Positions 47,188 to 55,328 of a stretch of 64,000 nt of DNA are shown piece by piece. The position numbers were made by a program, and so were the translations under genes. Source of the stretch: Arthrobacter cryoconiti (GTDB lineage Bacteria; Actinomycetota; Actinomycetes; Actinomycetales; Micrococcaceae). The notes beneath the pieces are model-generated. The model searched no databases. It was given only the letters and a program-made list of their open reading frames with translations, and was not told the DNA's origin. Location of the stretch: contig NZ_JAJJBU010000031.1 in assembly GCF_020905375.1 (NCBI RefSeq), positions 1 through 64,000 of the forward strand, given 5' to 3'. Position 1 is the stretch's first letter. Each line of letters begins with the position of its first letter.

Positions 47188-48112
47188 GGAGCCGGAGCGG
47201 ATCCTTGCCGCGGGCCAACGCCAGATCCATGATGTTGGTGCCTACGGCTAGCAGGAGCGAGGAGCCGACCATGTGCAGGCCTACCAAGAGCGCTGGCACA
47301 CCGGTGAAATATTGCCAGTAACCAATCACACCTTGGTAGATGATAGAAACAACCAGCAAGATGGCGGCATTGCGGAGGATGTCTGCCTTGCCGCGGTGCC
47401 ATAGCAGAAGCAATAGAACTATAGCGACGGCGACCAATAGGTAGACCGGGAGCACGTGGATACGTGTGACCAAATAGCCGTTGAGCCCAATCCGAGGAGA
47501 CGTTGAATCCCCTGAGTGTGGGCCAGCTCCGGTGACGAGAGTGCCAAGCACGACTGCCAAGTACGTGCAGATGGCGGCGAGGACGCTCAATTGGCGAACT
47601 GTCGCGCGGGGCCTGATTGCCGACTCTGGAGCGCTCATACCCGTGCGCCCATACGCGCGGTTCACTAGCAGCATAGAGAATACAACCAGGGCCGCGGAGA
47701 CCAAGAAGTGCAGGCTTACCACATAGGGGTTTAGTCCTGTCAGCACGGTGATGCCGCCAATGACGGCCTGCGCCGGGATGCTTGCCAGCAGGCTGAAAGT
47801 CAACCAAAACAGGTCTTTTCGTTCTTTGCGCAGGTTCCACAGCATAACGAGAAGCGCCAACGCTACAGCTGCAAGCGCAAAGGTTAGTGTCCGGTTCGTG
47901 AACTCGATGATGCCGTGGATGCCCATGGCAGGGGTATTTGTGAGCGACTCGGCTGTGCATGTGGGCCAAGTCGGACAGCCCAGGCCGGAACCTGTGAGGC
48001 GGACTACTCCACCGGAAACAATGAGTACGCCTTGACCGATAAGAAGTCCCACGGACAATCGGCGGATTGCCGGTGTAAGGCTTGTAGGTAGTTTGTCGGT
48101 GAAAGACTTCAT
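47183..48112 (-). CDS. ctaA: Haem A synthase (CtaA/Cox15 family)
   Basis: This membrane protein of 309 residues oxidises haem O to haem A. It has about eight hydrophobic segments. Conserved features are GGVVRLTGSGLGCPTWPTC near residue 32, with the paired cysteines of the family, the haem-ligand histidines in IHGIIEFTNR, SLHFLVS, RIHVLPVYLL and LHMVGSSLL, and TLVTGAGPHSGD. The ATG at 48112 is my choice; a GTG at 48130 is possible. The ABC transporter permease ends 31 bases upstream, so it may share that transcript. Its stop codon lies in a seven-base tandem repeat. Confidence 0.92.
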   Translation of the reverse strand: MKSFTDKLPTSLTPAIRRLSVGLLIGQGVLIVSGGVVRLTGSGLGCPTWPTCTAESLTNTPAMGIHGIIEFTNRTLTFALAAVALALLVMLWNLRKERKDLFWLTFSLLASIPAQAVIGGITVLTGLNPYVVSLHFLVSAALVVFSMLLVNRAYGRTGMSAPESAIRPRATVRQLSVLAAICTYLAVVLGTLVTGAGPHSGDSTSPRIGLNGYLVTRIHVLPVYLLVAVAIVLLLLLWHRGKADILRNAAILLVVSIIYQGVIGYWQYFTGVPALLVGLHMVGSSLLLAVGTNIMDLALARGKDPLRLR

Positions 48113-48143
48113 GGCGTTACTTTGACTCACTTCATCACATCTT

Positions 48144-48914
48144 TCAGTTCCATTTGAACCATTTGACTGCCGCCATGGTGCCGGCAGCGGCCCAGGCGCA
48201 CAGGATGACTGTTGCAAAAATATCAATCCGGCCCTCTAGAAGTGCTGCACGCATTGCATTTCCCAGGGCTCCTGAGGGCAACCATTCCACGATCCCCGCC
48301 ATTGTGTCGGAGAACTTCTGTGCTGGGAGCACGATACCCCCGAGAGCAGCCAAGAGAATCCAGCCGAGGTTTGTGATGGCCAATGTAGCTTCTGGGCGGA
48401 CTGTCCCGGCAATCAGCAACCCCAATGCTGTGAATGTGCCGGCGCCGAGTATTAGGAACAAGAGTCCCAACACGATTCCAACCCCAGAGGGGCGCCAGCC
48501 CAAGAAGCCGGCGACGACGGAAATAATGAGCACCTGGATGGACAACGCCACCAGGACGGCGATGACTTTGCCGGCAATGAGACCGCCCTTGCCCAGGGGA
48601 GTGGAGGACATGAAACGCAGCACGCCGTAACGCCGGTCGAACCCGGTTGCGATCCCTTGGCCGGTAAACGCCGTGGAGAGCGCGGACAAGGCCAAGATTC
48701 CAGGGGTTGCAATATTGATGCGGGAATCACCCATGCCATCCAAAATTGGGGTAACGGCGAGAGCGATCAGACCCAAAAGTGGCATGACAATCATGAGCAC
48801 CAGCTGCTCGCCGTTGCTCAGCATGGCGGCGGCTTCATAGCGCCCTTGGCTTAGTACGCGTCGTCCCAGCGACGCGGGAGCAGCTCTCGGGGCATCGGAA
48901 AAGAAGATGCTCAT
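48144..48914 (-). CDS. ABC transporter permease (ABC-2 type)
   Basis: This 256-residue protein has six hydrophobic segments and the look of ABC-2 permeases, which form homodimers with a separate ATPase. The first 25 residues are cytoplasmic. The motif FTGQGIATGFDRRYGVLRFMSSTPLG in its first loop is typical. The ATG at 48914 overlaps the ATPase stop as ATGA. Homologues in the same place, between ctaA and sufR, exist in mycobacteria and are only described as putative antibiotic transporters. The substrate is unknown. Confidence 0.9.
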   Translation of the reverse strand: MSIFFSDAPRAAPASLGRRVLSQGRYEAAAMLSNGEQLVLMIVMPLLGLIALAVTPILDGMGDSRINIATPGILALSALSTAFTGQGIATGFDRRYGVLRFMSSTPLGKGGLIAGKVIAVLVALSIQVLIISVVAGFLGWRPSGVGIVLGLLFLILGAGTFTALGLLIAGTVRPEATLAITNLGWILLAALGGIVLPAQKFSDTMAGIVEWLPSGALGNAMRAALLEGRIDIFATVILCAWAAAGTMAAVKWFKWN

Positions 48915-49897
48915 TGCTTGTTCCCTTCGACAGTGAGTCCAGACTGTTCCTGTGCTCCGGCGATAGCTAGAAACACGTCTTCTAGGGATTGGGAGGCAAG
49001 GTGAACGGATGTTGGCATGACGGCTTGCGCAGCACACCACTGGCCGAAGTGCTCCAGATCGGCAGGCTCCAAGCTGCCAGACATCCGGTAACTTCCGGGC
49101 CGAGTCTGCTCACACGTGATTCCAGATCGGCTTAGCGCCGCGGTATCCAAGCCGGGTTTTGCCTCAAAAGTCATGACACGATGACTTTGGGCTGAGGTGG
49201 ATTCGCTGAGCAATTCGGGCACAGTTCCCTGGGTCACTGACTCGCCTTTGTCGACTATATAGACGTAGTCGGCAAGTCGTTGCGCGTCATCAAGGAGGTG
49301 TGTTGTCAGTACGATCGCCTTGCCGGCGTCACGGAGCTCGCGGATCAGTTCAAAAACCATAAGACGCGACTGCGGATCCAACCCCGCACTGGGCTCGTCC
49401 AAAAACAGCACCTCTGGGTTCCCCAGGAGGCTCGCGGCAAGGGCAACGCGCTGTTTTTGTCCCCCGGAGAGCCGCCGAATGGTGGTATTGGAAAATTCGC
49501 CGATACCCAGCCGATCCACCAGCGCGTCTACTGAGAGGGGGTGTGAATACAAGGATGCTACGTGCCTAAGCAGGGCCACCGGCCGAGCCGCCGGAGGAAG
49601 GCCGCCGTCTTGGAGCATGACACCCACACGGGCCCGCAAGGTTGCGCTTGCGTTTTGGGGATCCTCACCCAGGAGGGTGATGGAACCATCCGTACGGTTT
49701 TGCAAGCCCTGAGCGCATTCGATGGTGGTGGTTTTGCCAGCACCATTGGCGCCAAGGAGGGCAGTTACCTGACCAAAGTTTGCTTGCAGGCTTATATTTG
49801 AAATGATCCGTTTCATTCGACCCTCGAGGGCTGGAATTGGACCAACATCCTTAACGAGCCCAACGATGTCCAGGGCGGGGGAGGGGAACTGATTCAC
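48911..49897 (-). CDS. ABC transporter ATP-binding protein
   Basis: This 328-residue ATPase drives the permease that follows it. Walker A is LLGANGAGKTTTIE near residue 48, the signature RRLSGGQKQRVALA is near 142 and Walker B EVLFLDEPSAGLDPQ is near 163. After the ATPase core there is a 100-residue C-terminal extension of the kind seen in drug and polysaccharide exporters of the DrrA class. It starts 223 bases from the divergent sufR gene. Confidence 0.92.
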   Translation of the reverse strand: MNQFPSPALDIVGLVKDVGPIPALEGRMKRIISNISLQANFGQVTALLGANGAGKTTTIECAQGLQNRTDGSITLLGEDPQNASATLRARVGVMLQDGGLPPAARPVALLRHVASLYSHPLSVDALVDRLGIGEFSNTTIRRLSGGQKQRVALAASLLGNPEVLFLDEPSAGLDPQSRLMVFELIRELRDAGKAIVLTTHLLDDAQRLADYVYIVDKGESVTQGTVPELLSESTSAQSHRVMTFEAKPGLDTAALSRSGITCEQTRPGSYRMSGSLEPADLEHFGQWCAAQAVMPTSVHLASQSLEDVFLAIAGAQEQSGLTVEGNKQ

Positions 49898-49976
49898 GAT
49901 CCTATTCTACGCGACGTAGTACCCCGTGAGGGCAAGGCAGCGCCAGAGGGGTTGGGCCACGTTAACGGCTAACCTT

Positions 49977-49995
49977 CGTGGGTAGGCTCACCTTA
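49977..49995. promoter_or_regulatory. Candidate DtxR/IdeR-type iron box upstream of sufR
   Basis: CGTGGGTAGGCTCACCTTA matches the actinobacterial iron-box consensus TTAGGTTAGGCTCACCTAA at 14 of 19 positions, including the whole TAGGCTCACCT core. It lies 126 bases before sufR and 80 bases before the divergent ABC gene. A possible -10 (CATAAT, 50020-50025) follows. Confidence 0.5.
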
Positions 49996-50070
49996 CTGGC
50001 GTCCGGGAATCAATTACGACATAATAGTGTTGTTTATTGGTGGATGGTGTCAGGCTTTAAGAATCAGCAG

Positions 50071-50104
50071 TTTTGCAGCCAACAGAATTTTTTGCAGCCA
50101 ACAG
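50071..50104 (+). repeat. 15-bp direct repeat in the sufR leader
   Basis: TTTTGCAGCCAACAG occurs at 50071-50085 and 50090-50104, a 19-base period. The second copy ends three bases before the GGAGG ribosome-binding site of sufR. Confidence 0.9.
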
Positions 50105-50120
50105 GGCGGAGGTGTCAGGT

Positions 50121-50879
50121 ATGACTCAAGTCGAGCTCGGGATGGATCCCGAGGAACGAACCCGCGATCGCGTTCTCACTGCGGTCCTTGAACATGGCCC
50201 GGTCAGTGCCGCCCAGATGGGCAAGCTCTTAGGGCTTACTCCCGCTGCCGTACGTCGCCACCTCGACACTCTTTCGCGGCTTGGCGTCATTGAGGTAAAA
50301 CTGATCAGCAACGCAAAGTCTGGTGCGGGACGCCCGGCGCGTCGCTACGTTGTCTCCAAGCGCGGTCAGTCTGAGATCGGAGATGACTACCTTCAGATTG
50401 CTCGCTTGGCGCTGGATGAGATCCGGGCCGTCAAAGGCGAGCAGGGAGTGGTGGACTTCGCCAAACGCCGGTTTGCCCTCATGGAGGCGAAGTACCGTCC
50501 TTTGGTGGACGCGGCCGGAAAAGACGTCGGTGCCCGATCTCTCGCGCTTGCTGCTGCATTGAATGCGGATGGCTTCGTCGCTAGCTCAAATTCCCTGAAC
50601 TCCGGCACGCCCATGGCAGCAGAGCAACTGTGCCAGGGTCACTGCCCTATCCAGGAACTCGCTACTACCTTCCCTCAATTCTGCGACGCGGAGACGGATG
50701 TTTTTTCCCGTCTTCTCGGCGTTGACGTGCGCCGGCTCTCCACCATGGCCAGTGGTGGACACGTGTGCACTACCCATGTGCCAACGGGCCGTGCAGTCAT
50801 CCGCAAACGCGTCAGCGTTCCTGCAGGGATTGCGCAACCGTCAAATAATATTTCCAACCATCAGCAAGAAAGGCCGTGA
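50121..50879 (+). CDS. sufR: Fe-S cluster-sensing repressor SufR
   Basis: This 252-residue protein is the likely repressor of the suf operon. The N-terminal winged helix (about 15-80) includes [28 protein letters not shown]. The C-terminal part has the cluster-binding cysteines Cys171, Cys175 and Cys188 (CQGHCP ... FCDAE), with another at 216. Known SufR proteins hold an Fe-S cluster and release DNA when it is lost. The ATG at 50121 is supported by GGAGG eight bases upstream. The sufB ATG overlaps its stop by one base. An iron box lies further upstream. Confidence 0.92.
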   Translation: MTQVELGMDPEERTRDRVLTAVLEHGPVSAAQMGKLLGLTPAAVRRHLDTLSRLGVIEVKLISNAKSGAGRPARRYVVSKRGQSEIGDDYLQIARLALDEIRAVKGEQGVVDFAKRRFALMEAKYRPLVDAAGKDVGARSLALAAALNADGFVASSNSLNSGTPMAAEQLCQGHCPIQELATTFPQFCDAETDVFSRLLGVDVRRLSTMASGGHVCTTHVPTGRAVIRKRVSVPAGIAQPSNNISNHQQERP

Positions 50880-52354
50880 TGACGGATCAGATAGCGCAAG
50901 AAGTACGCGCCAATGATGTGGTGGAAGATTCCACCAACCACGATATTCTCGAGAGAAATCCGGAGCTGGAGGGGCTGGGTAACTACGCCTTCGGCTGGTC
51001 GGATAAGAACGCAGCCAGCGACAATGCCCGTCGTGGTATCAGCGAAGAGGTCGTCCGCGACATCTCCGCTAAGAAAAACGAGCCGCAATGGATGCTGGAC
51101 ATGCGACTGAAGGGCTTGAAATACTTTGACCGCAAGCCCATGCCCACGTGGGGAGCAGATCTCTCCGGCATTGACTTCGATAACATCAAGTACTTCGTGC
51201 GCTCCACGGAGAAGCAGGCCCAAACTTGGGAAGACCTGCCCGAGGACATCCGCAACACCTACGAGCGCATCGGCATCCCCGAGGCTGAGCGCAACCGCCT
51301 CGTCGGTGGCGTCACAGCCCAGTACGAATCCGAGGTCGTCTACCATCAGATCCGAGAGGATCTCGAAGCGCAGGGCGTTATCTTCACAGATACCGATACC
51401 GGCCTACGCGACTACCCTGAGCTCTTCCAGGAATACTTCGGCACCATGATCCCGGTGGGCGATAACAAGTTCGCGTCCCTGAACACGGCAGCCTGGTCCG
51501 GTGGCTCCTTTGTCTACGTCCCTCCGGGCGTCCACGTGGAAATCCCGTTGCAGGCTTACTTCCGCATCAACACCGAGAACATGGGTCAGTTCGAGCGCAC
51601 GCTCATCATCGCGGACGAGGGCAGCTATGTCCATTACATCGAGGGCTGCACGGCCCCGATTTACACCACGGATTCTTTGCACTCGGCCGTCGTGGAAATC
51701 GTTGTCAAAAAGAACGCCCGCGTTCGCTACACGACCATTCAGAACTGGTCCAACAACGTGTACAACTTGGTAACCAAGCGTGCCATTGCTCACGAGGGCG
51801 CCACCATGGAATGGGTCGACGGCAACATTGGCTCTAAAGTCACCATGAAGTACCCGGCCGTTTACTTGGTTGGCGAGCATGCAAAGGGAGAGACCCTTTC
51901 GGTAGCTTTCGCCGGCGAAGGCCAGCATCAGGACACTGGATCCAAGATGGTCCACATTGCGCCTAACACGCAGTCCTCCATTATTTCCAAGTCAGTGGCC
52001 AGGGGTGGCGGCCGTTCGGCCTACCGTGGACTCGTCCAGATCCGTGAGGGTGCAAACCACTCTGCCAACACTGTGCGTTGTGACGCATTGCTCGTTGACA
52101 ACATCTCCCGCTCGGACACGTACCCATATGTTGACGTTCGTGAAGATGACGTCTCTATGGGACACGAGGCAACCGTCTCGAAGGTCAGCGAAGAACAACT
52201 GTTCTACCTGCAGTCGCGTGGGATGCCCGAAGACGAGGCCATGGCCATGATCGTGCGTGGCTTCATTGAGCCCATTGCGAAAGAACTTCCCATGGAATAC
52301 GCGCTGGAACTGAACCGCCTCATTGAACTGCAGATGGAAGGGGCCGTCGGTTAA
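50879..52354 (+). CDS. sufB: Fe-S cluster assembly scaffold SufB
   Basis: This 491-residue protein is the main scaffold of the SufBCD complex. Conserved blocks include [43 protein letters not shown] and the C-terminal [21 protein letters not shown], whose cysteine is the proposed cluster ligand. There is no intein, unlike M. tuberculosis SufB, where one is inserted at the IEGCTAP site. The ATG at 50879 overlaps the sufR stop (TGATG), and sufD starts directly after its stop with no gap. Confidence 0.97.
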   Translation: MTDQIAQEVRANDVVEDSTNHDILERNPELEGLGNYAFGWSDKNAASDNARRGISEEVVRDISAKKNEPQWMLDMRLKGLKYFDRKPMPTWGADLSGIDFDNIKYFVRSTEKQAQTWEDLPEDIRNTYERIGIPEAERNRLVGGVTAQYESEVVYHQIREDLEAQGVIFTDTDTGLRDYPELFQEYFGTMIPVGDNKFASLNTAAWSGGSFVYVPPGVHVEIPLQAYFRINTENMGQFERTLIIADEGSYVHYIEGCTAPIYTTDSLHSAVVEIVVKKNARVRYTTIQNWSNNVYNLVTKRAIAHEGATMEWVDGNIGSKVTMKYPAVYLVGEHAKGETLSVAFAGEGQHQDTGSKMVHIAPNTQSSIISKSVARGGGRSAYRGLVQIREGANHSANTVRCDALLVDNISRSDTYPYVDVREDDVSMGHEATVSKVSEEQLFYLQSRGMPEDEAMAMIVRGFIEPIAKELPMEYALELNRLIELQMEGAVG

Positions 52355-53668
52355 ATGACCGAGCTCACAGAAGAAAAAGTAGCAGACGAAAAAGTCTGGT
52401 CCCAGGGATTCATCAAGGGTATGACCGAGGAAGGCGAGCAGCTCTCCGAAATCAACCCGGAAACTGGCCCCTTGGGCGGCAGCGCTGCCAAGGCGCACTC
52501 GCACGGAGATAGCCATGGTGGTGGCGTCGGTATTCCGGACAGCTCACGTGCTGGACGCCTGACTTCATACAAGATGGCCGATTTCCCGCTTATCACCGGT
52601 CGCGAAGAGGACTGGCGATTCACTCCGCTTAAGCGTCTGCGTGGCTTGGACCGAGTCGGAGTGAAAGGTCAGGAGATCAATGGTGCGCCTCCTTCGGTGG
52701 AGGTATCCTCCCCAGATGGCGTCATAGTAGAAACTGTGGGCCGCAGTGACGCCCGCATTGGCAGGGCTGGTATCCCAGAAGATCGCGTATCGGCTGCCGC
52801 ATGGGAGCACTTCGCGGAAGCCACCGTGGTCACTTTGCCGGCTGAATACGCCGGGACGAGCGAGAACGTCACAACATTGACTCTCACAGGCCAGGGTGTA
52901 AGCCCTGCGGCGTCGCACATAGTCGTCCATGCCAAGAAGTTCGCCACCGGCGTGGTTGTGCTGGACCATCGCGGCACCGCTGTCTTGAGTGAAAACGTCG
53001 AGATCCTGGTTGAAGACGGTGCCAACCTGACGGTTGTCAGCATCCAAGACTGGAATGACGATTCCGTCCATGCCAGTGCCCACCACATTCTGGTTGGCCG
53101 GGACGCAAAGGTAAACCACGTGGTGATCAACTTGGGTGGGGATCTGCTGCGCACCACACCATCGGCGCGTTATAGCGGTACCGGTGCTGAAGTTGAAATG
53201 TATGGTCTGTACTTCGCCGATGCCGGTCAGCACCTTGAACAGCGTCTGTTCGTGGATCATGCCACTAACAACTGCAAGTCCCGCGTGGTCTATAAGGGTG
53301 CCTTGCAGGGCGACGGCGCCCACGCCGTGTGGATCGGTGACGTACTGATCCGCAAGCAGGCAGAAGGCACCGACACCTATGAGATGAACCGCAACCTGAT
53401 CTTGACTCAGGGCGCTCGAGCCGATTCGGTTCCGAACCTGGAAATCGAGACCGGCATGATTAAGGGTGCCGGTCACGCCAGCGCCACTGGTCGTTTCGAC
53501 GACGAGCAGCTTTTCTACTTGCAGGCTCGTGGTATTCCTGAAGATGTTGCACGACGGTTAGTGGTGCGTGGCTTCCTCAATGAGGTCATCCAACACATCA
53601 AGGTACCTGCCTTGGAAAAACGACTCCGTGACGCTGTAGAGCGCGAACTGGCCGCAGGGACAGTGTAA
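52355..53668 (+). CDS. sufD: Fe-S cluster assembly protein SufD
   Basis: This 437-residue protein is the SufB paralogue in the SufBCD complex. The first 65 residues are acidic and contain a His-rich stretch (AHSHGDSHGGG, about residues 47-57). The beta-helix core and the C-terminal DDEQLFYLQARGIPEDVARRLVV block match SufD. It begins immediately after the sufB stop. The next gene starts on its last base (TAATG), so the operon is very compact. Confidence 0.95.
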   Translation: MTELTEEKVADEKVWSQGFIKGMTEEGEQLSEINPETGPLGGSAAKAHSHGDSHGGGVGIPDSSRAGRLTSYKMADFPLITGREEDWRFTPLKRLRGLDRVGVKGQEINGAPPSVEVSSPDGVIVETVGRSDARIGRAGIPEDRVSAAAWEHFAEATVVTLPAEYAGTSENVTTLTLTGQGVSPAASHIVVHAKKFATGVVVLDHRGTAVLSENVEILVEDGANLTVVSIQDWNDDSVHASAHHILVGRDAKVNHVVINLGGDLLRTTPSARYSGTGAEVEMYGLYFADAGQHLEQRLFVDHATNNCKSRVVYKGALQGDGAHAVWIGDVLIRKQAEGTDTYEMNRNLILTQGARADSVPNLEIETGMIKGAGHASATGRFDDEQLFYLQARGIPEDVARRLVVRGFLNEVIQHIKVPALEKRLRDAVERELAAGTV

Positions 53669-54024
53669 TGACCGACTCCTCCACGCCAGCTGGCGTCGTA
53701 GTTTGCCAAGCTGAGGACGTACAACTTAAGTCCGCGGTCCTCGTTGAGGTAGACGACTATCCCATCGCGATAGTTCGTGATTCAGAAGGAGTGCTACACG
53801 CGATCGGCGATACTTGCTCCCACGCTGAAATCTCGCTCAGCGAAGGCGACGTGGAGGAGGACACCATTGAATGTTGGGCACATGGCAGCTCGTTCGACCT
53901 GAAAACAGGCGCGCCGTTGACGCTTCCAGCATTTGAGCCCGTACCAGTCTTCGCACTATCCGTTCACGGCAGCGATGTTTACGTCGATGTCACCCACATC
54001 CTCAACGGCGTCAGTGCGGAATAG
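53668..54024 (+). CDS. Rieske-type [2Fe-2S] ferredoxin in the suf operon
   Basis: This 118-residue protein has a complete Rieske motif: Cys50-x-His52 (TCSHAEIS) and Cys69-x2-His72 (CWAHGSSF), which bind a [2Fe-2S] cluster. It resembles the ferredoxin subunits of non-haem dioxygenases, but no oxygenase is nearby. Its place between sufD and sufC suggests electron delivery to Fe-S assembly; that is inference. The same placement occurs in other actinobacterial suf operons. Its start overlaps the sufD stop by one base. Confidence 0.92.
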   Translation: MTDSSTPAGVVVCQAEDVQLKSAVLVEVDDYPIAIVRDSEGVLHAIGDTCSHAEISLSEGDVEEDTIECWAHGSSFDLKTGAPLTLPAFEPVPVFALSVHGSDVYVDVTHILNGVSAE

Positions 54025-54073
54025 TTTTCCGCGCCTCGCCCGCCACACCATAATTCTTAGGAGAAAATAGAGT

Positions 54074-54841
54074 ATGTCCACTCTTGAAATCAAGGACCTG
54101 CACGTCAGCATTGAGACTGAGCAGGGCACGAAGCCGATCCTCAAGGGCGTCAGCCTGACCATCAACACCGGTGAGACCCATGCCATCATGGGCCCCAACG
54201 GTTCCGGTAAGTCCACGCTAGCTTCCACGATCGCCGGGCACCCACGGTACTTGGTAGTCGGTGGGTCTATTACCCTCGACGGTGAAGACGTTTTGGCTAT
54301 GAGCGTCGATAAGCGTGCTCGCGCCGGGTTGTTCTTGGCCATGCAGTACCCTGTTGAAATTCCTGGTGTCACCATGACGAATTTCTTGCGTACAGCCAAG
54401 ACAGCGATCGACGGCGAAGCACCTAAGCTGCGTACCTGGACTAAGGACGTCAAGGCTGCCATGGCCCAGTTGCGGATCGAGCCTGAATTCGCTGAGCGCA
54501 ATGTCAATGAAGGTTTCTCCGGCGGCGAGAAGAAGCGCCACGAGATTCTTCAGCTTGAACTGCTCAAACCGAAGTTCGCGATTCTAGACGAGACCGATTC
54601 GGGCCTCGACGTTGACGCACTGAAGGTTGTTTCCGAGGGTGTAAACCGTTCCATCGAAGCCGGTGGCTTGGGCACGTTGCTGATCACTCACTACACGCGT
54701 ATTTTGCGCTACATCAAGCCCGACTTCGTCCATGTGTTCATCGATGGTCACATTGCTGAGCAGGGCGGTTCCGAATTGGCCGACCGACTAGAAGATGAAG
54801 GCTACGACCGTTACTTGGCCGCAGCTCCGGCATCGGCTTAG
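54074..54841 (+). CDS. sufC: Fe-S cluster assembly ATPase SufC
   Basis: This 255-residue ABC-type ATPase powers the SufBCD scaffold. Walker A is GPNGSGKST near residue 40, and the SufC-specific signature NEGFSGGEKKRHEIL and Walker B FAILDETDSGLDVDAL follow near 147 and 171. It has no membrane partner in the operon, as expected. The start has an AGGAGAAA site and lies 49 bases after the Rieske gene. Confidence 0.97.
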   Translation: MSTLEIKDLHVSIETEQGTKPILKGVSLTINTGETHAIMGPNGSGKSTLASTIAGHPRYLVVGGSITLDGEDVLAMSVDKRARAGLFLAMQYPVEIPGVTMTNFLRTAKTAIDGEAPKLRTWTKDVKAAMAQLRIEPEFAERNVNEGFSGGEKKRHEILQLELLKPKFAILDETDSGLDVDALKVVSEGVNRSIEAGGLGTLLITHYTRILRYIKPDFVHVFIDGHIAEQGGSELADRLEDEGYDRYLAAAPASA

Positions 54842-54879
54842 CCACTCACCCCTTTCATTCGAAAGCGAAGGTAGGAATC

Positions 54880-55224
54880 ATGACGGATATCAGTGAAACA
54901 AGCGCTCCCGCAACGCAAACTGATCTCGAAGACGTTGAGGAAGCTCTCAAGGACGTGATCGACCCAGAACTTGGGGTTAACATCGTCGACTTGGGTCTGC
55001 TGTACGGTCTTCGCTACGGCGACGACGGAGCGCTGCTCCTGGACATGACTCTGACCACGGCAGCTTGCCCGCTGCAAGACGTCATTGAAGAGCAGGTGGA
55101 GAACTCACTTTCCCCCATTGTGGATGAGTGGCGTATCAACTGGGTTTGGATGCCGCCGTGGGGTCCGGAACGGATCACGGATGACGGGCGCGATCAAATG
55201 CGTGCGCTCGGCTTTAACATCTAG
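54880..55224 (+). CDS. sufT: MIP18-family Fe-S assembly factor SufT
   Basis: This 114-residue protein belongs to the MIP18/DUF59 family and matches actinobacterial SufT, which helps mature Fe-S proteins. Landmarks are ALKDVIDPELGVNIVDLGLLYGL near residue 25 and MTLTTAACPLQDVIEEQV near 58, the latter with the conserved cysteine. It follows sufC by 38 bases. In M. tuberculosis the cysteine desulfurase and SufU genes lie between sufC and sufT; here they are absent. A stem-loop follows. Confidence 0.92.
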   Translation: MTDISETSAPATQTDLEDVEEALKDVIDPELGVNIVDLGLLYGLRYGDDGALLLDMTLTTAACPLQDVIEEQVENSLSPIVDEWRINWVWMPPWGPERITDDGRDQMRALGFNI

Positions 55225-55232
55225 GAGCCTGT

Positions 55233-55279
55233 AGCCGCCGTCGACCTGGGTTTTTGCCCTGGCCGACGGCGGCTTTCTT
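55233..55279 (+). terminator. Terminator of the suf operon
   Basis: The arms AGCCGCCGTCG (55233-55243) and CGACGGCGGCT (55264-55274) are exact complements, and the right arm is followed by TTCTT. The 20-base loop itself contains a smaller hairpin. It begins nine bases after the sufT stop. Confidence 0.75.
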
Positions 55280-55328
55280 GCGCTATCGGCTAACGCATGG
55301 GCATCTTTGAGGTGCGACGTCGCATAGC

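Noticed and set aside
50879-52354. Possible intein in SufB, as in M. tuberculosis
   Set aside because: The IEGCTAP insertion site is continuous and the protein has normal length.
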